16,804 bases of DNA from JALGWA01 sp964604955 (lineage in GTDB: Bacteria > Arandabacterota > Arandabacteria > Arandabacterales > JALGWA01), in the NCBI GenBank assembly GCA_964604955.1, contig CAZSBE010000066.1, positions 1 through 16,804 of the forward strand, written 5' to 3'. The stretch's first letter is position 1. Each line of letters begins with the position of its first letter. A program made the translations under genes and the position numbers. This document shows positions 1 through 7,987 of the stretch, piece by piece. The notes beneath the pieces were generated by a model. The model was not told the DNA's origin, did no database searches, and worked only from the letters and a program-made list of their open reading frames with translations.

Positions 1-1238
1 TGGCTCTGGATGTCATCAGGCGGGCCGTATTTGATATAGAGACGGCCCATGTCCGAGAGGGCCCCGCGCATGGTGGTGGTGAAGTTGAGGTCGGCGTAAT
101 GGACGCGCCTGTAATGCTCCTCCAGCGCCTCGTTCTGAAGGGTGCCGGGGGTCGGGTCCAGGTCCTGCCAGAACGCCGTCAGGTGCGCCTCCTGGTCGCC
201 CGTTGACAGGGAGACCAGCTCCCCTATTTCCTCGTCTTTCATTATATAGAGCATATCCTCGATGATCTCGTGCGTGTACTTGCCCCAGGAGAGCACCGTC
301 CAGGCCACGTCGAACTTGGCCTGGGTCCGGGCGAGAACCTCACCGTTCCCGTCCATCACCTCGACCCTGAGGAGATAAGTCCCTGCGGCGAGGGAACTTA
401 TGTCGAAGAGCGCGACGTTGCCGACCCTCCGGCCGCCCATTGTCACAGTTCTTCGCTCGGTGAAAATCACGTCGCCCGTCTTATTGGCTATGGAGTAGAC
501 CGTCACCAGGCTGTCCCCTGCCCCCTCTTCGGTCAGATCATAGATCTCGTAGAAGAGCGAGAGCTCCTTGATGAGAAGGCCGTAAAGCCTGCTGGGGTTG
601 GGCACCACCTCGTAGCCGGACTTCTCGAAGACCCCGCCCGACCTCTTCGAAAGGCTTCTGGCGAACTCTATGTCGCTGAGGACCACTTCGCCCTGCATGA
701 ACTCCTTCGAGACGATATCCATCTCGGCCGTGCCGGTATTCTTCTTCTTGAGAAGGTACGAGACTATGGCTTTCTTCAGGGCGTTCTGGTCCTCGATAGT
801 GACCCGGACCCGGTAGACGCCGGGATCCACCTCGAAGCCGGACTGGAAGATCTGGATTATGTTGCGGTCCTCGACCTCGCTTTCGGTGTCGGCTATGACC
901 TCCAGATGGTTCTCGGTCCGGGCGACTTCCTCGCCTTCCGCGTCATAGACTTCGACCAGGTAGACGAGGTCCCCCTGGAACCTGTCGTCCCTGTCGATGA
1001 ACTTGATCTGCTCGTTGGGCACCGTGCAGTAGACTTCCTCGGTGTTCCCCCCGTCCTCATTGTAGAAGGTGACGACGTCCGCGTGGAAGACGATATCCCC
1101 TTCGCCGGGCCGCGGGACTTCGAGGTCGGCCGCCCCCGCGGCTCCCGCAGCGAGAGCGGTCAGCGCGAGGAGGGCAAAAAGAACCAGGGGCAGCCTTGTT
1201 GAAACGGCCGCCCCTTCAATATCTCTTAGATTATGCAT
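1..1238 (-). CDS. GWxTD domain-containing protein, 3' end cut by window edge
   Basis: I translated this frame by hand; about 412 residues are visible and the frame stays open to the left edge. The start ATG lies two bases after the stop of the PorV-like gene, without a clear Shine-Dalgarno. Residues 1-37 form a basic then hydrophobic leader ending in an Ala-rich stretch, so the protein is exported. Roughly residues 35-300 are beta-rich, with repeated segments such as YLVEVYDAEGEEVA and GTYLLRVEVMDGNGEV. From about residue 370 the text FWQDLDPTPGTLQNEALEEH, then YRRVHYAD, DMGRLYIKYGPPDDI, is the classic core of the GWxTD domain (TIGR04514), seen here only in part. The family is found in GWxTD-bearing diderm bacteria and has no proven function; its place after a PorV-like gene fits an envelope role. 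Family assignment is firm; role is inference. Confidence 0.9.
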   Translation of the reverse strand, partial: MHNLRDIEGAAVSTRLPLVLFALLALTALAAGAAGAADLEVPRPGEGDIVFHADVVTFYNEDGGNTEEVYCTVPNEQIKFIDRDDRFQGDLVYLVEVYDAEGEEVARTENHLEVIADTESEVEDRNIIQIFQSGFEVDPGVYRVRVTIEDQNALKKAIVSYLLKKKNTGTAEMDIVSKEFMQGEVVLSDIEFARSLSKRSGGVFEKSGYEVVPNPSRLYGLLIKELSLFYEIYDLTEEGAGDSLVTVYSIANKTGDVIFTERRTVTMGGRRVGNVALFDISSLAAGTYLLRVEVMDGNGEVLARTQAKFDVAWTVLSWGKYTHEIIEDMLYIMKDEEIGELVSLSTGDQEAHLTAFWQDLDPTPGTLQNEALEEHYRRVHYADLNFTTTMRGALSDMGRLYIKYGPPDDIQS

Positions 1239-1240
1239 AC

Positions 1241-2218
1241 TTAGAAATTGGCCCACAGGGATATTTTATGGGAGATTCCGAGAACGCCCATGTCCGAGAA
1301 GCCGTAGTCGACGCCCCAGATAGAGGGCTTGTTGGCGAGTCCGATTCTCACGAACGGGAACCTCACGCCGAAACCGCCGGTGAGTCCTTCCTCATCCCTG
1401 TTGAACCTGTATCCGCCTCTCAGCGCGAGTTCGAAGTTCGGTCCGAACTTCTGGTAGACGTACTCGCCGCCGAGGTTTATCCGCTCGGCTCCGTCCGGCG
1501 GATGATTGAATTCGAACGATCCCAGGAACCTGTGGTCCGGAACGTCCAGGAGCGGCATCGAGGCGCCGACCTTGAAGGTAATGGGCATCGGGCTCTCTTT
1601 GCCGTCGTCACGGAACTTGTAGCCGGGACCCAAGTTCTGGAAACACATACCCAGCTTGATGCCCCGGAACCCTGTGTCATAGAGGGTTCCCAGGTCGAAC
1701 GCGAATGTCTCGCCGCTGTAATCCGCAAGTCCCTCGTGTATCCACTTGAGAGTGACCCCGAAGGAGAACCTGTCGGTGAACATGTTCGCATACGTCAGAG
1801 CGATAGCCATGCTGCCCGCGTCGAAGGAGTAGCCCGTCCCGTCCTGCCTGTACTCGGTGGTCTCCGGCATAGGGTCCATCTGGAGCACTGTGATGCTAGC
1901 GCCAAACACTCCGGGCAGGAACTTGTATGAAAAGACGTAGGTGGCAAACTCATGGCTGATCTCGGCCGGCCAGCTGCCATGGCTGAGGTTGAACTCGCTG
2001 CCTTCGATCAGCGCTATTCCCGCAGGGTTCCAGTAAATCGAACTCGCGTCGTCCGAAACGGCCACGAAGGCCTCGCCCATGGCCACGGCACGGGCTCCTA
2101 CCCCGATCTTAAGGAATTGGGCTCCGACTGTCCCAACCTTCTCGAAGATCTCCGCGGACCAGCAAGTCGCAACAATGACAAATAGCAGAGTCAGGGCGAC
2201 AGTCAGCGTTCTCTTCAA
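1241..2218 (-). CDS. PorV/PorQ-family outer-membrane beta-barrel protein
   Basis: About 325 residues. I start it at the TTG at 2218 because an excellent Shine-Dalgarno (AGGAGGAG) lies four bases before it and the product then opens with an ideal signal peptide (KRTLTVALTLLFVIV, cleaved near CWSA). An in-frame ATG at 2260 would overlap the previous gene and put an unlikely basic tail before the leader. After cleavage, VGTVGAQFLKIGVGARAVAM and DDASSIYWNPAG are the signature of the PorV/PorQ (UPF0164-like) family. The rest is alternating beta strands, consistent with a FadL-like barrel, and the chain ends in F, as outer-membrane barrels do. In Bacteroidota, PorV carries T9SS cargo from the translocon to the surface attachment complex. 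The gene immediately upstream encodes a protein with a T9SS-like sorting domain, a likely client. Family clear; cargo link inferred. Confidence 0.9.
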   Translation of the reverse strand: MKRTLTVALTLLFVIVATCWSAEIFEKVGTVGAQFLKIGVGARAVAMGEAFVAVSDDASSIYWNPAGIALIEGSEFNLSHGSWPAEISHEFATYVFSYKFLPGVFGASITVLQMDPMPETTEYRQDGTGYSFDAGSMAIALTYANMFTDRFSFGVTLKWIHEGLADYSGETFAFDLGTLYDTGFRGIKLGMCFQNLGPGYKFRDDGKESPMPITFKVGASMPLLDVPDHRFLGSFEFNHPPDGAERINLGGEYVYQKFGPNFELALRGGYRFNRDEEGLTGGFGVRFPFVRIGLANKPSIWGVDYGFSDMGVLGISHKISLWANF

Positions 2219-2222
2219 CGTA

Positions 2223-2230
2223 CTCCTCCT
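2223..2230 (-). promoter_or_regulatory. Shine-Dalgarno that fixes the TTG start of the PorV-like gene
   Basis: On the minus strand the bases read AGGAGGAG, then TACG, then TTG. It is the strongest ribosome-binding site in the left block and lies in the 25-base gap after the stop of the secreted-protein gene. It favours the TTG at 2218 over the ATG at 2260. Confidence 0.8.
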
Positions 2231-2243
2231 TCCTTCCTCTCTC

Positions 2244-4355
2244 CTATCTAACCACGACAAACTTGGTTATTTCGGTTCCGAGTGGTGATTCGACCTGGAC
2301 CAGATATATTCCACTTACGATTTCCTGATTGTTCCTCGATACGAGGTTCCAGCCCGGGGGCTCTCCGTGGGGATCCGTGGGATCCTCAAAATAGCGGTCC
2401 CACACGAGATCGCCCGAAAGGCTGTAGATTCTCACGGTGGCCTGCCGCGGGAGATTGAGGAAGCGTACCCTTCTTCCGGAGGGGTCTCTTTCATACTCCA
2501 CGAGGTCGCCGACGGCATGGCCGGTTATCCTGGCAGTCTCGTCCATGCCCGGATAAGGATTAGGCACGATACGCACCTTGCCCGTCACCCTCGCCGGGGT
2601 ACCGCGCGGGTATACCAGCTGCATCGACTGGGAGTAACTGCCGTAGCGCGGCACCGGGGTCAGGTCTCCCGTCGCCGGGTTTCTGACCATCTCGGCGCTG
2701 CCGTCATCATAAGCAGTCACCGCATACCAGTACGGGATGCCGTTATGGACGTCCGTGTCCACGTAACGGTACTTGCCTATGCCGTTGAGGCCCGTGTCTA
2801 TGAGCGGCAGATCCGTCTTGTTGATGTCCATCAGCAGCTGCCACTGCCTGGAAGACGGCACCTCGCTCTCATGCCTCCATCCCTTGGCCTTCCAGATGCG
2901 ATAGCCGTCAAAATCATAGACGCGCTGCAGCGGGTCGGGGACCGTCTCCGAATAGTCGTCCCACTCGATCACGATCTTGCTGTCCCCCGCTATCAGCCTC
3001 TGCTTCGGCGGAGGGGGCGGGCTCGAACCCAGCCAGTGGACGAATACCTGCTGGCCGCCTGGGCCTGCCATGGGACCGCCGTTATACACCTTCTGGGCGT
3101 TGGTGGCGTTTGCGACGAGGTCCTCGAACGGGTCGCCGCAAACGAAAGCCACCTGGAAGACGAGCGTGCTCCCGGCCGGGATCTGCGCGAAAGGCCCGGC
3201 AGAAACCAGGAACCTGTAGTCCGCGGCCTTGGTGGTCGGCGGGTCGATCGTCTTCTCGGTGTCCGAGTCACCCCTCATGTAACGGTATCTTTCCTTGTCA
3301 TTCTCAGGGTCCTGCTCGCCGCTGGACCAGCGCTTGAACATGTGAATGCCGACCTCGGTTGGCGCCATCCTGCCCGACTGGTCGGTGGTGTGGCCGAGGA
3401 ACATGACGCCGATGTAGCCGGGGACGTCGCCGTCTTCACCGCCGGGGAAGTCGTACATGTAGCCCATGGTGATGTGGTAGTCCACCGAGACTTCGCCGCC
3501 CTCGGGACTGATTTCCCTCCGGATGACGGTCGTGTCGATGTAGGCCGCCATGTCATCCACGTAGGACTGCGGGACCTGGCGCACGGGACCGACGTCGCCG
3601 TCCACCATGAACGCTATGTAGGCGCGGTCGATGGGGTTGGCGCCGTCATTCTTCACCTTGTACTCGATGCCGATGAAGTCCTCGATGGCGGGACTCGTCC
3701 ACGCGTAGCTCTCCTGCCTGACCTTGAGGTGCAGGGGAACGTGAAAGTCCTCGGTCCTCGTTCTGTTAAACGACGTCGACGAGTCATAGAAGACCGACGT
3801 GAACATCTGCTGCGAAATCGCGGCGAAGTCCTCGTCCACCTTGCCGTCCCCGTCGTTGTCATACCCGTCCAGGGGGTCCTCGTCCACCGCGTTATCGGCG
3901 TCATCGTCCTGGAGCCTGTTCCCGCTGGGCTGGCCCTCGAAAGTCGTGTAGACGATGTCCCTGGGGTCGGGCTTGGGGTAGAACTCGAGCTGGTAGACAG
4001 CCGCCGTCACGAGCGTGTCGGGCCTGTTATTGGTGTAGACCACACCGCCCACCCAGAGGCCGGCGGCGAAGAGGTACTCGATACCGCTGCCGGCCGGCCA
4101 TTCGCAGGAAGGCGACGTTGGATCGGAGTTATAGTCCCCCACCATGCCCAGATTGGAGTCATGAAGGAGGACCTGGTTTACATTGTGATAAATACCTCTG
4201 AACCTGACCAGCCCGCGCTCGTTTTCAAGACCGGGATCGTACTTGTCTACTTCGGAATAGGCCAGGGCGCCGGTCGCCAGAATCGAAATCAAAAGGACGG
4301 CGACCACCGGGATCCGCACAGCGCCTCCCCGGTTCGCTGTCTTCACAATATCCAT
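2244..4355 (-). CDS. Large secreted protein with acidic calcium-type repeats and T9SS-like C-terminal sorting domain
   Basis: 703 residues from the ATG at 4355, chosen because GGAGGG lies seven bases upstream; an ATG at 4370 is also in frame. Residues 13-33 are a hydrophobic signal segment ending GALAYS. Residues about 150-176 are acidic repeats (DDDADNAVDED, DGYDNDGDGKVDEDF) resembling the calcium-binding repeats of thrombospondin type 3 and dockerin proteins. A Pro run (PPPPP) near 448 separates the N-terminal part from an Fn3-like segment (IVIEWDDY, FDGYRIWKAKG). From about 593, VRIVPNPYPG, VRIYSLSGDLVW, SGIYLVQVESP and the end TKFVVVR match the type A T9SS sorting / FlgD-Ig-like domain, so it is probably exported across the outer membrane by T9SS and kept at the surface. 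The large middle part has no family I recognise. It follows the TonB receptor gene by 19 bases. Confidence 0.85.
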   Translation of the reverse strand: MDIVKTANRGGAVRIPVVAVLLISILATGALAYSEVDKYDPGLENERGLVRFRGIYHNVNQVLLHDSNLGMVGDYNSDPTSPSCEWPAGSGIEYLFAAGLWVGGVVYTNNRPDTLVTAAVYQLEFYPKPDPRDIVYTTFEGQPSGNRLQDDDADNAVDEDPLDGYDNDGDGKVDEDFAAISQQMFTSVFYDSSTSFNRTRTEDFHVPLHLKVRQESYAWTSPAIEDFIGIEYKVKNDGANPIDRAYIAFMVDGDVGPVRQVPQSYVDDMAAYIDTTVIRREISPEGGEVSVDYHITMGYMYDFPGGEDGDVPGYIGVMFLGHTTDQSGRMAPTEVGIHMFKRWSSGEQDPENDKERYRYMRGDSDTEKTIDPPTTKAADYRFLVSAGPFAQIPAGSTLVFQVAFVCGDPFEDLVANATNAQKVYNGGPMAGPGGQQVFVHWLGSSPPPPPKQRLIAGDSKIVIEWDDYSETVPDPLQRVYDFDGYRIWKAKGWRHESEVPSSRQWQLLMDINKTDLPLIDTGLNGIGKYRYVDTDVHNGIPYWYAVTAYDDGSAEMVRNPATGDLTPVPRYGSYSQSMQLVYPRGTPARVTGKVRIVPNPYPGMDETARITGHAVGDLVEYERDPSGRRVRFLNLPRQATVRIYSLSGDLVWDRYFEDPTDPHGEPPGWNLVSRNNQEIVSGIYLVQVESPLGTEITKFVVVR

Positions 4356-4362
4356 TTGCTTG

Positions 4363-4368
4363 CCCTCC
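4363..4368 (-). promoter_or_regulatory. Shine-Dalgarno selecting the start of the secreted-protein gene
   Basis: Minus strand GGAGGG, then CAAGCAA, then ATG at 4355. It lies just after the receptor stop codon and overlaps an alternative in-frame ATG at 4370, which it would leave without a ribosome-binding site. Confidence 0.65.
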
Positions 4369-4374
4369 ATTCGA

Positions 4375-7083
4375 TTACCAGTCGATCGAAATCCCGACCT
4401 TGAAGCTGCGCGGCGGCGCATATACCCGCGGATCGTAGAGCGGCACGTAGATCACTTCCGGAATGCCGAGGAGCTCGCCCTCGTCGTAGGCGCCGCCCAG
4501 TTGGTGATCAACCGAATAGTAAGCCGTATAGTTGCCGTTGCCGCCCGGGAAAGAGCCGGGGGTCAGCGTTGCGATGTTCTGTCTATCCAGTACGTTCCGT
4601 CCCTCCAGGAAGAGCGATATCTCCTGGCCGGCGATCTTGAACCTCTTGTCGGCCTTGACGTTCACCGTGCTGCGGCCAGGCAGTCTCTCGGAGTTTATCA
4701 GTTCCGCCCTGACTTCCCTCTCCCTCGGATAGATGGGAGTGTAAGGACGTCCGGCCGAGTAGCTCCAGTCCACGTTGGCGCCCCAGAGACCCGGCTCACT
4801 TATATACAGGTTGGCGCTTAAAACGTGGTTCCTGTCCCAGTCGAGCGGCAGCTCGGTAATGGGCGCGCGGTCCAGACCGCCCCCCACCACGTTGGCGCCC
4901 TGGAGCTCGTTCGAGCTCGAGCCAGTGGCCTGGGAGTAGGTGTAAGTGAAACTGCCGGCGAAACGGTGGCTGAATCTCTTGGTCAGCTTGAACTCTAATC
5001 CTCTGACCGATCCGTAGTCAAGGTTGACATAGACAACCGGGGTCGCCGTCGGACCGTATATCTGCTGGAACTCCGAGTCATCAACCAGGTCTCCGGCCTG
5101 CGTTCCGGTCAGGCCGAAGATGTCCTTGTAGAACATGGCTAGGTCGGCCACCCACGAGTTCCTGATCTGGTGCTGAATGCCGATCTCGTAACTGATGGTC
5201 GTCTCGGCGTCCATGAGCGGGTTGCCGAAGGGAAGCAGACCCGTCTCGGTCTGGCCGAGGAACTGGAAAAGCACCTCGAGCCTCGGGATCTGGTAGAACC
5301 GTCCGTAATTAAAGTAGAGGGCGTCACGCTCGGAGATAGGGTAAGACACGCCGAGCCTCGGGCTGACCTGCCACTCCGTCCTCGAGAAGAAGTTGTTCTC
5401 CTCGGTAGTGCCGAGCGTCTGAACCAGGAACCTGTTGTAGGCTTCAACCGCGTCCCGGCCGGGGTCGAAGAGGTCCAGCCTCAGACCCACCCTGACGTTC
5501 ATTCCCTCGAAACGGATCCTGTCCTGCAGGAACGCGGAAACGCCCCAGCAGTGGAACTTGTAGATGTCGGTGAACACGCCGAGGGGCTGGTCGAACGAAG
5601 GATACGTGATGTCCTTCATCTCGAGCCTGTAATGGTTGAACTCGCCGCCGAACTTGACCTGATGCGTGGTGCCCTTCTGAATGGTCATGTCGGCCTTGGC
5701 GGTGGCCATGCGCGTCTCGTAACGCTGGTAGTAGGGGAAGTCACCCGTAACCATGAAGTACCTGTTCTCGGGGTCCAGCCTGTCATTGAGAGCGGGAGTC
5801 ACGTACTGGTACGGCTCCTTGTCCAGCACCTGCTGGGTACTGAGCGTCTTGTAGGTCGCGACCCTCGCGGTGTAGAACGAGGTCGGGCTCAGCGTATGGT
5901 TCCACACGAACTTGTATTGATTGTGGCGGTTCTCAAGGTCCGGCGTGTGGGCCGGCCCCACGTACAGAGTGTAAGTGGAGTCGAGCGGCTCGAACCACCA
6001 GTGCTCGAGCGACTCCGACCAGTAGCCCACCCTGCTCATGGCGTGGTTGTAGAAGTCGGCCTTGCCGCCCGAGGCGAGCATCTCGAACGAGAGCTTCTTG
6101 GTTGGCGAGAACAGGTATGTGACCTTGCCCTGGCCCGAGTAGTTGTTCGCCTGCCTCTCCCTGAACCTGATGCCGAAAAGCTCCTTCTGCTGCCTCGGCT
6201 CGAGCGTCTTGAGGTAGGTGTCCGAGAAGTTGAGCTCGCCCGACACGTAGAACCTCATGTCTGTCCCCCGCACGGGCCCGCCGAAGCCCGCCATGAGGTC
6301 GTCGTCGTTGAAGTAGGTCTTGTCCGGCGCGCCGTAATCATCGGTCATGTACTTGACCACGCCCGAGTACTTGGTGCCGCCCTCCCTGGTCTTGAGGTTC
6401 ACGATTCCCGACTGGACGTTGCCGAACTCGGCGTCGAATCCACCCGAGAGAACCTCAAACTCAGACAGCGAGGCGAAACTGACCTCCATCTGGCCCGCTC
6501 CGACGAAGGGGTCGCTGACCTGCATGCCGTCCACGAAGAACTTGACCTCTCCGGACCTTCCACCCCGGATATGAATCTGCCCCTGCTCGAGAACGACACC
6601 CGCCTGAACGGCGATGGCCTCCTCCACGGTATTGATGGCCCTCGTCTGCACTTGCTGGGTATCGACCGTTCGGGTGGTCTTGGTGCGGTCCACGTCGACC
6701 ATCTTCTTCTCGGCCCTGACCTCCACCACGTCGGTCTCCATGACGACCGTGACGCTGAGATCGAAGTTGACTTCGGTCGTGAGGTCCGCGTTTACGACCA
6801 CGTTCTCCCTGCTCTGCGGGGCATACCCCATCATCATGACCTTGAGGGTATACGTGCCTGCGGGAACGGCCTCCATCGTGTATGCGCCGCTGGGCTTGGT
6901 GAACGAGCCCAGGCCCGTCCCCACGATGACCACGTTGGCAAAAGCGAGGGGTGTCCCGTCCTTCGCATCCTTGACGACACCGGAGATCCGTCCGGCGCCC
7001 TGGGCGAAGGCGATCGAGGCAATAACCAGGAGAAACACCAAAGCAGGTAGTAAGGCCCTTCGCAAGGGACTCATTGTCTTCAT
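4375..7083 (-). CDS. TonB-dependent outer-membrane receptor with N-terminal carboxypeptidase-regulatory-like domain
   Basis: 902 residues. Residues 1-28 are a signal peptide (PALVFLLVIASIAFAQ). Residues about 31-115 are a CarboxypepD_reg-like beta-sandwich (GRISGVVKDAKDGTPLAFAN, PAGTYTLKVMMMGYAPQ). The plug follows at about 130-245, with NTVEEAIAVQAGVVLEQ, IHIRGGRSGEVKFFVDGMQV and DAEFGNVQSGIVNLKTREGG, and then a long 22-strand-type barrel ending SFKVGISIDW, with the terminal aromatic used by BAM. Such receptors import scarce ligands with TonB-ExbBD energy; the ligand here cannot be read from sequence. I see no SusD-like partner, so it is not a normal SusCD pair. The Shine-Dalgarno AGAAGGGGG abuts the first ATG; the ATG at 7074 has better spacing and may be the true start. 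It is first in a four-gene unit behind the promoter at 7143-7172. Confidence 0.93.
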   Translation of the reverse strand: MKTMSPLRRALLPALVFLLVIASIAFAQGAGRISGVVKDAKDGTPLAFANVVIVGTGLGSFTKPSGAYTMEAVPAGTYTLKVMMMGYAPQSRENVVVNADLTTEVNFDLSVTVVMETDVVEVRAEKKMVDVDRTKTTRTVDTQQVQTRAINTVEEAIAVQAGVVLEQGQIHIRGGRSGEVKFFVDGMQVSDPFVGAGQMEVSFASLSEFEVLSGGFDAEFGNVQSGIVNLKTREGGTKYSGVVKYMTDDYGAPDKTYFNDDDLMAGFGGPVRGTDMRFYVSGELNFSDTYLKTLEPRQQKELFGIRFRERQANNYSGQGKVTYLFSPTKKLSFEMLASGGKADFYNHAMSRVGYWSESLEHWWFEPLDSTYTLYVGPAHTPDLENRHNQYKFVWNHTLSPTSFYTARVATYKTLSTQQVLDKEPYQYVTPALNDRLDPENRYFMVTGDFPYYQRYETRMATAKADMTIQKGTTHQVKFGGEFNHYRLEMKDITYPSFDQPLGVFTDIYKFHCWGVSAFLQDRIRFEGMNVRVGLRLDLFDPGRDAVEAYNRFLVQTLGTTEENNFFSRTEWQVSPRLGVSYPISERDALYFNYGRFYQIPRLEVLFQFLGQTETGLLPFGNPLMDAETTISYEIGIQHQIRNSWVADLAMFYKDIFGLTGTQAGDLVDDSEFQQIYGPTATPVVYVNLDYGSVRGLEFKLTKRFSHRFAGSFTYTYSQATGSSSNELQGANVVGGGLDRAPITELPLDWDRNHVLSANLYISEPGLWGANVDWSYSAGRPYTPIYPREREVRAELINSERLPGRSTVNVKADKRFKIAGQEISLFLEGRNVLDRQNIATLTPGSFPGGNGNYTAYYSVDHQLGGAYDEGELLGIPEVIYVPLYDPRVYAPPRSFKVGISIDW

Positions 7084-7123
7084 CCCCCTTCTGTCAGACT
7101 CAAAGGCACAGCGCTATTATCAA

Positions 7124-7203
7124 AATACCCCTTCTCTAGCGTACTATACAAAGAGCACAGAAACAGTGTCAAGTGATTTTGTCCGCGTAAGTTACGGGGT
7201 ATT
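7124..7203. repeat. 8-base inverted repeat flanking the receptor promoter
   Basis: AATACCCC at 7124-7131 and its exact complement GGGGTATT at 7196-7203 lie 64 bases apart, with the -35 box near the centre. The right arm sits in the last codons of the ligase gene and is itself part of a near palindrome, GGGGTATTCCCC. It could be a pair of operator half-sites or coincidence; an 8-base match in so short a region is only mildly improbable. Confidence 0.3.
7143..7172 (-). promoter_or_regulatory. Sigma-70-type promoter for the receptor operon
   Basis: Read on the minus strand, TTGACA (7167-7172) is followed by 18 bases and then TATAGT (7143-7148). Transcription should start near 7136, giving a leader of about 50 bases before the receptor ATG. 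The -35 box contains the TGA stop of the upstream ligase gene (7169-7171), so the promoter is embedded in the end of the preceding operon. It is the only good match to consensus in the one real intergenic gap of the window. Transcription has not been shown. Confidence 0.7.
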
Positions 7204-7987
7204 CCCCCCTCTTCATGGACTCACTCAGACGGGAGGCCCCCAGCACAAGTCCGGCAAGGTCGGCATCGACCGCCTTCAGGCCCAATCCCCGCGTGAAAGC
7301 CCCCCGCAGGGATTGCGCGATTTCGCCGATGTTGACGGGTCCGCCGGCCATCTCTTCAAGGCACGTCGTGGAAGCCTCAATCTCCCCGCGGAGTCTCTCC
7401 CGGTCCACTCCGCGCAAGTACTTCACAATCTCGAGGTAATCGGCCCCCACCGGTATGCTGCCGTGCTGCAAGACGCTCAGGCGGCCGACTCGCTGCGCGC
7501 TGCCTACCACTTTCCTGCCCCCATGCGTGATCTCATACCTGCTCGTCGAGGCAAAACAGGGCCGGGCCCCCGCGAGGCTTGCCCGCGTCTTGCCCCGGTC
7601 TATCGAAAGGTCCGGGCCGAGGCACCTGAGACCCTCCACCAGGCATTCGGACAACCTGAGGTAGACATCTGCTGTCCCGCAGCCGGGCGCCGCCGCCATC
7701 GGAAGCACTACCGTGTACGTCAGGTCGTTCTTGTGGAGCACCACGCGGCCGCCTGTCGGCCGGCGCACCATGTCTATGCCGTCTTCGCGGGCGGCCCCGG
7801 CGTCAATGATACGCTCGGGTTCGTGGAAGCCCAGGGAAAGTGCAGGAGGCTTCCAGGCGTAGAAGCGCACGAAAGCGTCCCCGCAGCCGGCCTCGCACAG
7901 ACTGAAAAGGTGGTAGTCGAGGGCCATGTTGAACCACCCGTCCCGCGCGGTAAAATCGATTAGCTTGATTGCGCCCGAGGTTCTCAC
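7169..7987 (-). CDS. lipM: Biotin/lipoate protein ligase family, LipM-like octanoyltransferase or lipoate ligase
   Basis: 272 residues, the size of LipM and shorter than two-domain LplA. Motifs in order: RRPTGGRVVLH at 75-85 (acyl-binding), PCFASTSRYEI at 143-153 with Cys144, GRKVVGSAQ at 157-165 with Lys159, and LQHGSIPV at 173-180. In Bacillus subtilis LipM the equivalent Cys takes the octanoyl group from octanoyl-ACP and passes it to GcvH; an LplA-type ligase would instead activate free lipoate with ATP. Cys144 and the single-domain length favour LipM, but the two are hard to separate by eye. The GTG start overlaps the stop of the upstream gene (GTGA), with only a weak ribosome-binding site, so translation is probably coupled. 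Its presence in an operon that opens with gcvPA-gcvPB supports a job in lipoylation of the glycine-cleavage H protein. Confidence 0.85.
   Translation of the reverse strand: MRTSGAIKLIDFTARDGWFNMALDYHLFSLCEAGCGDAFVRFYAWKPPALSLGFHEPERIIDAGAAREDGIDMVRRPTGGRVVLHKNDLTYTVVLPMAAAPGCGTADVYLRLSECLVEGLRCLGPDLSIDRGKTRASLAGARPCFASTSRYEITHGGRKVVGSAQRVGRLSVLQHGSIPVGADYLEIVKYLRGVDRERLRGEIEASTTCLEEMAGGPVNIGEIAQSLRGAFTRGLGLKAVDADLAGLVLGASRLSESMKRGEYPVTYADKIT

Noticed and set aside
2367..4403. Long open frame on the plus strand (about 678 codons) opposite the secreted-protein gene, and a similar one opposite the TonB receptor at 5170-7050
   Set aside because: Both lie antisense to convincing genes, their translations are rich in Arg, His, Val and Gly without any family pattern, and GC-rich codon use on the true strand keeps these frames open.
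4375..7083. SusC of a SusCD glycan-uptake pair
   Set aside because: There is no SusD-like lipoprotein gene next to it; the neighbour has a T9SS-type C-terminus and no SusD features, so a general TonB-dependent receptor call is safer.
7196..7207. GGGGTATTCCCC near palindrome as a terminator for the ligase operon
   Set aside because: The stem is only four base pairs, it lies inside the coding sequence before the stop, and no T-run follows on the minus strand.
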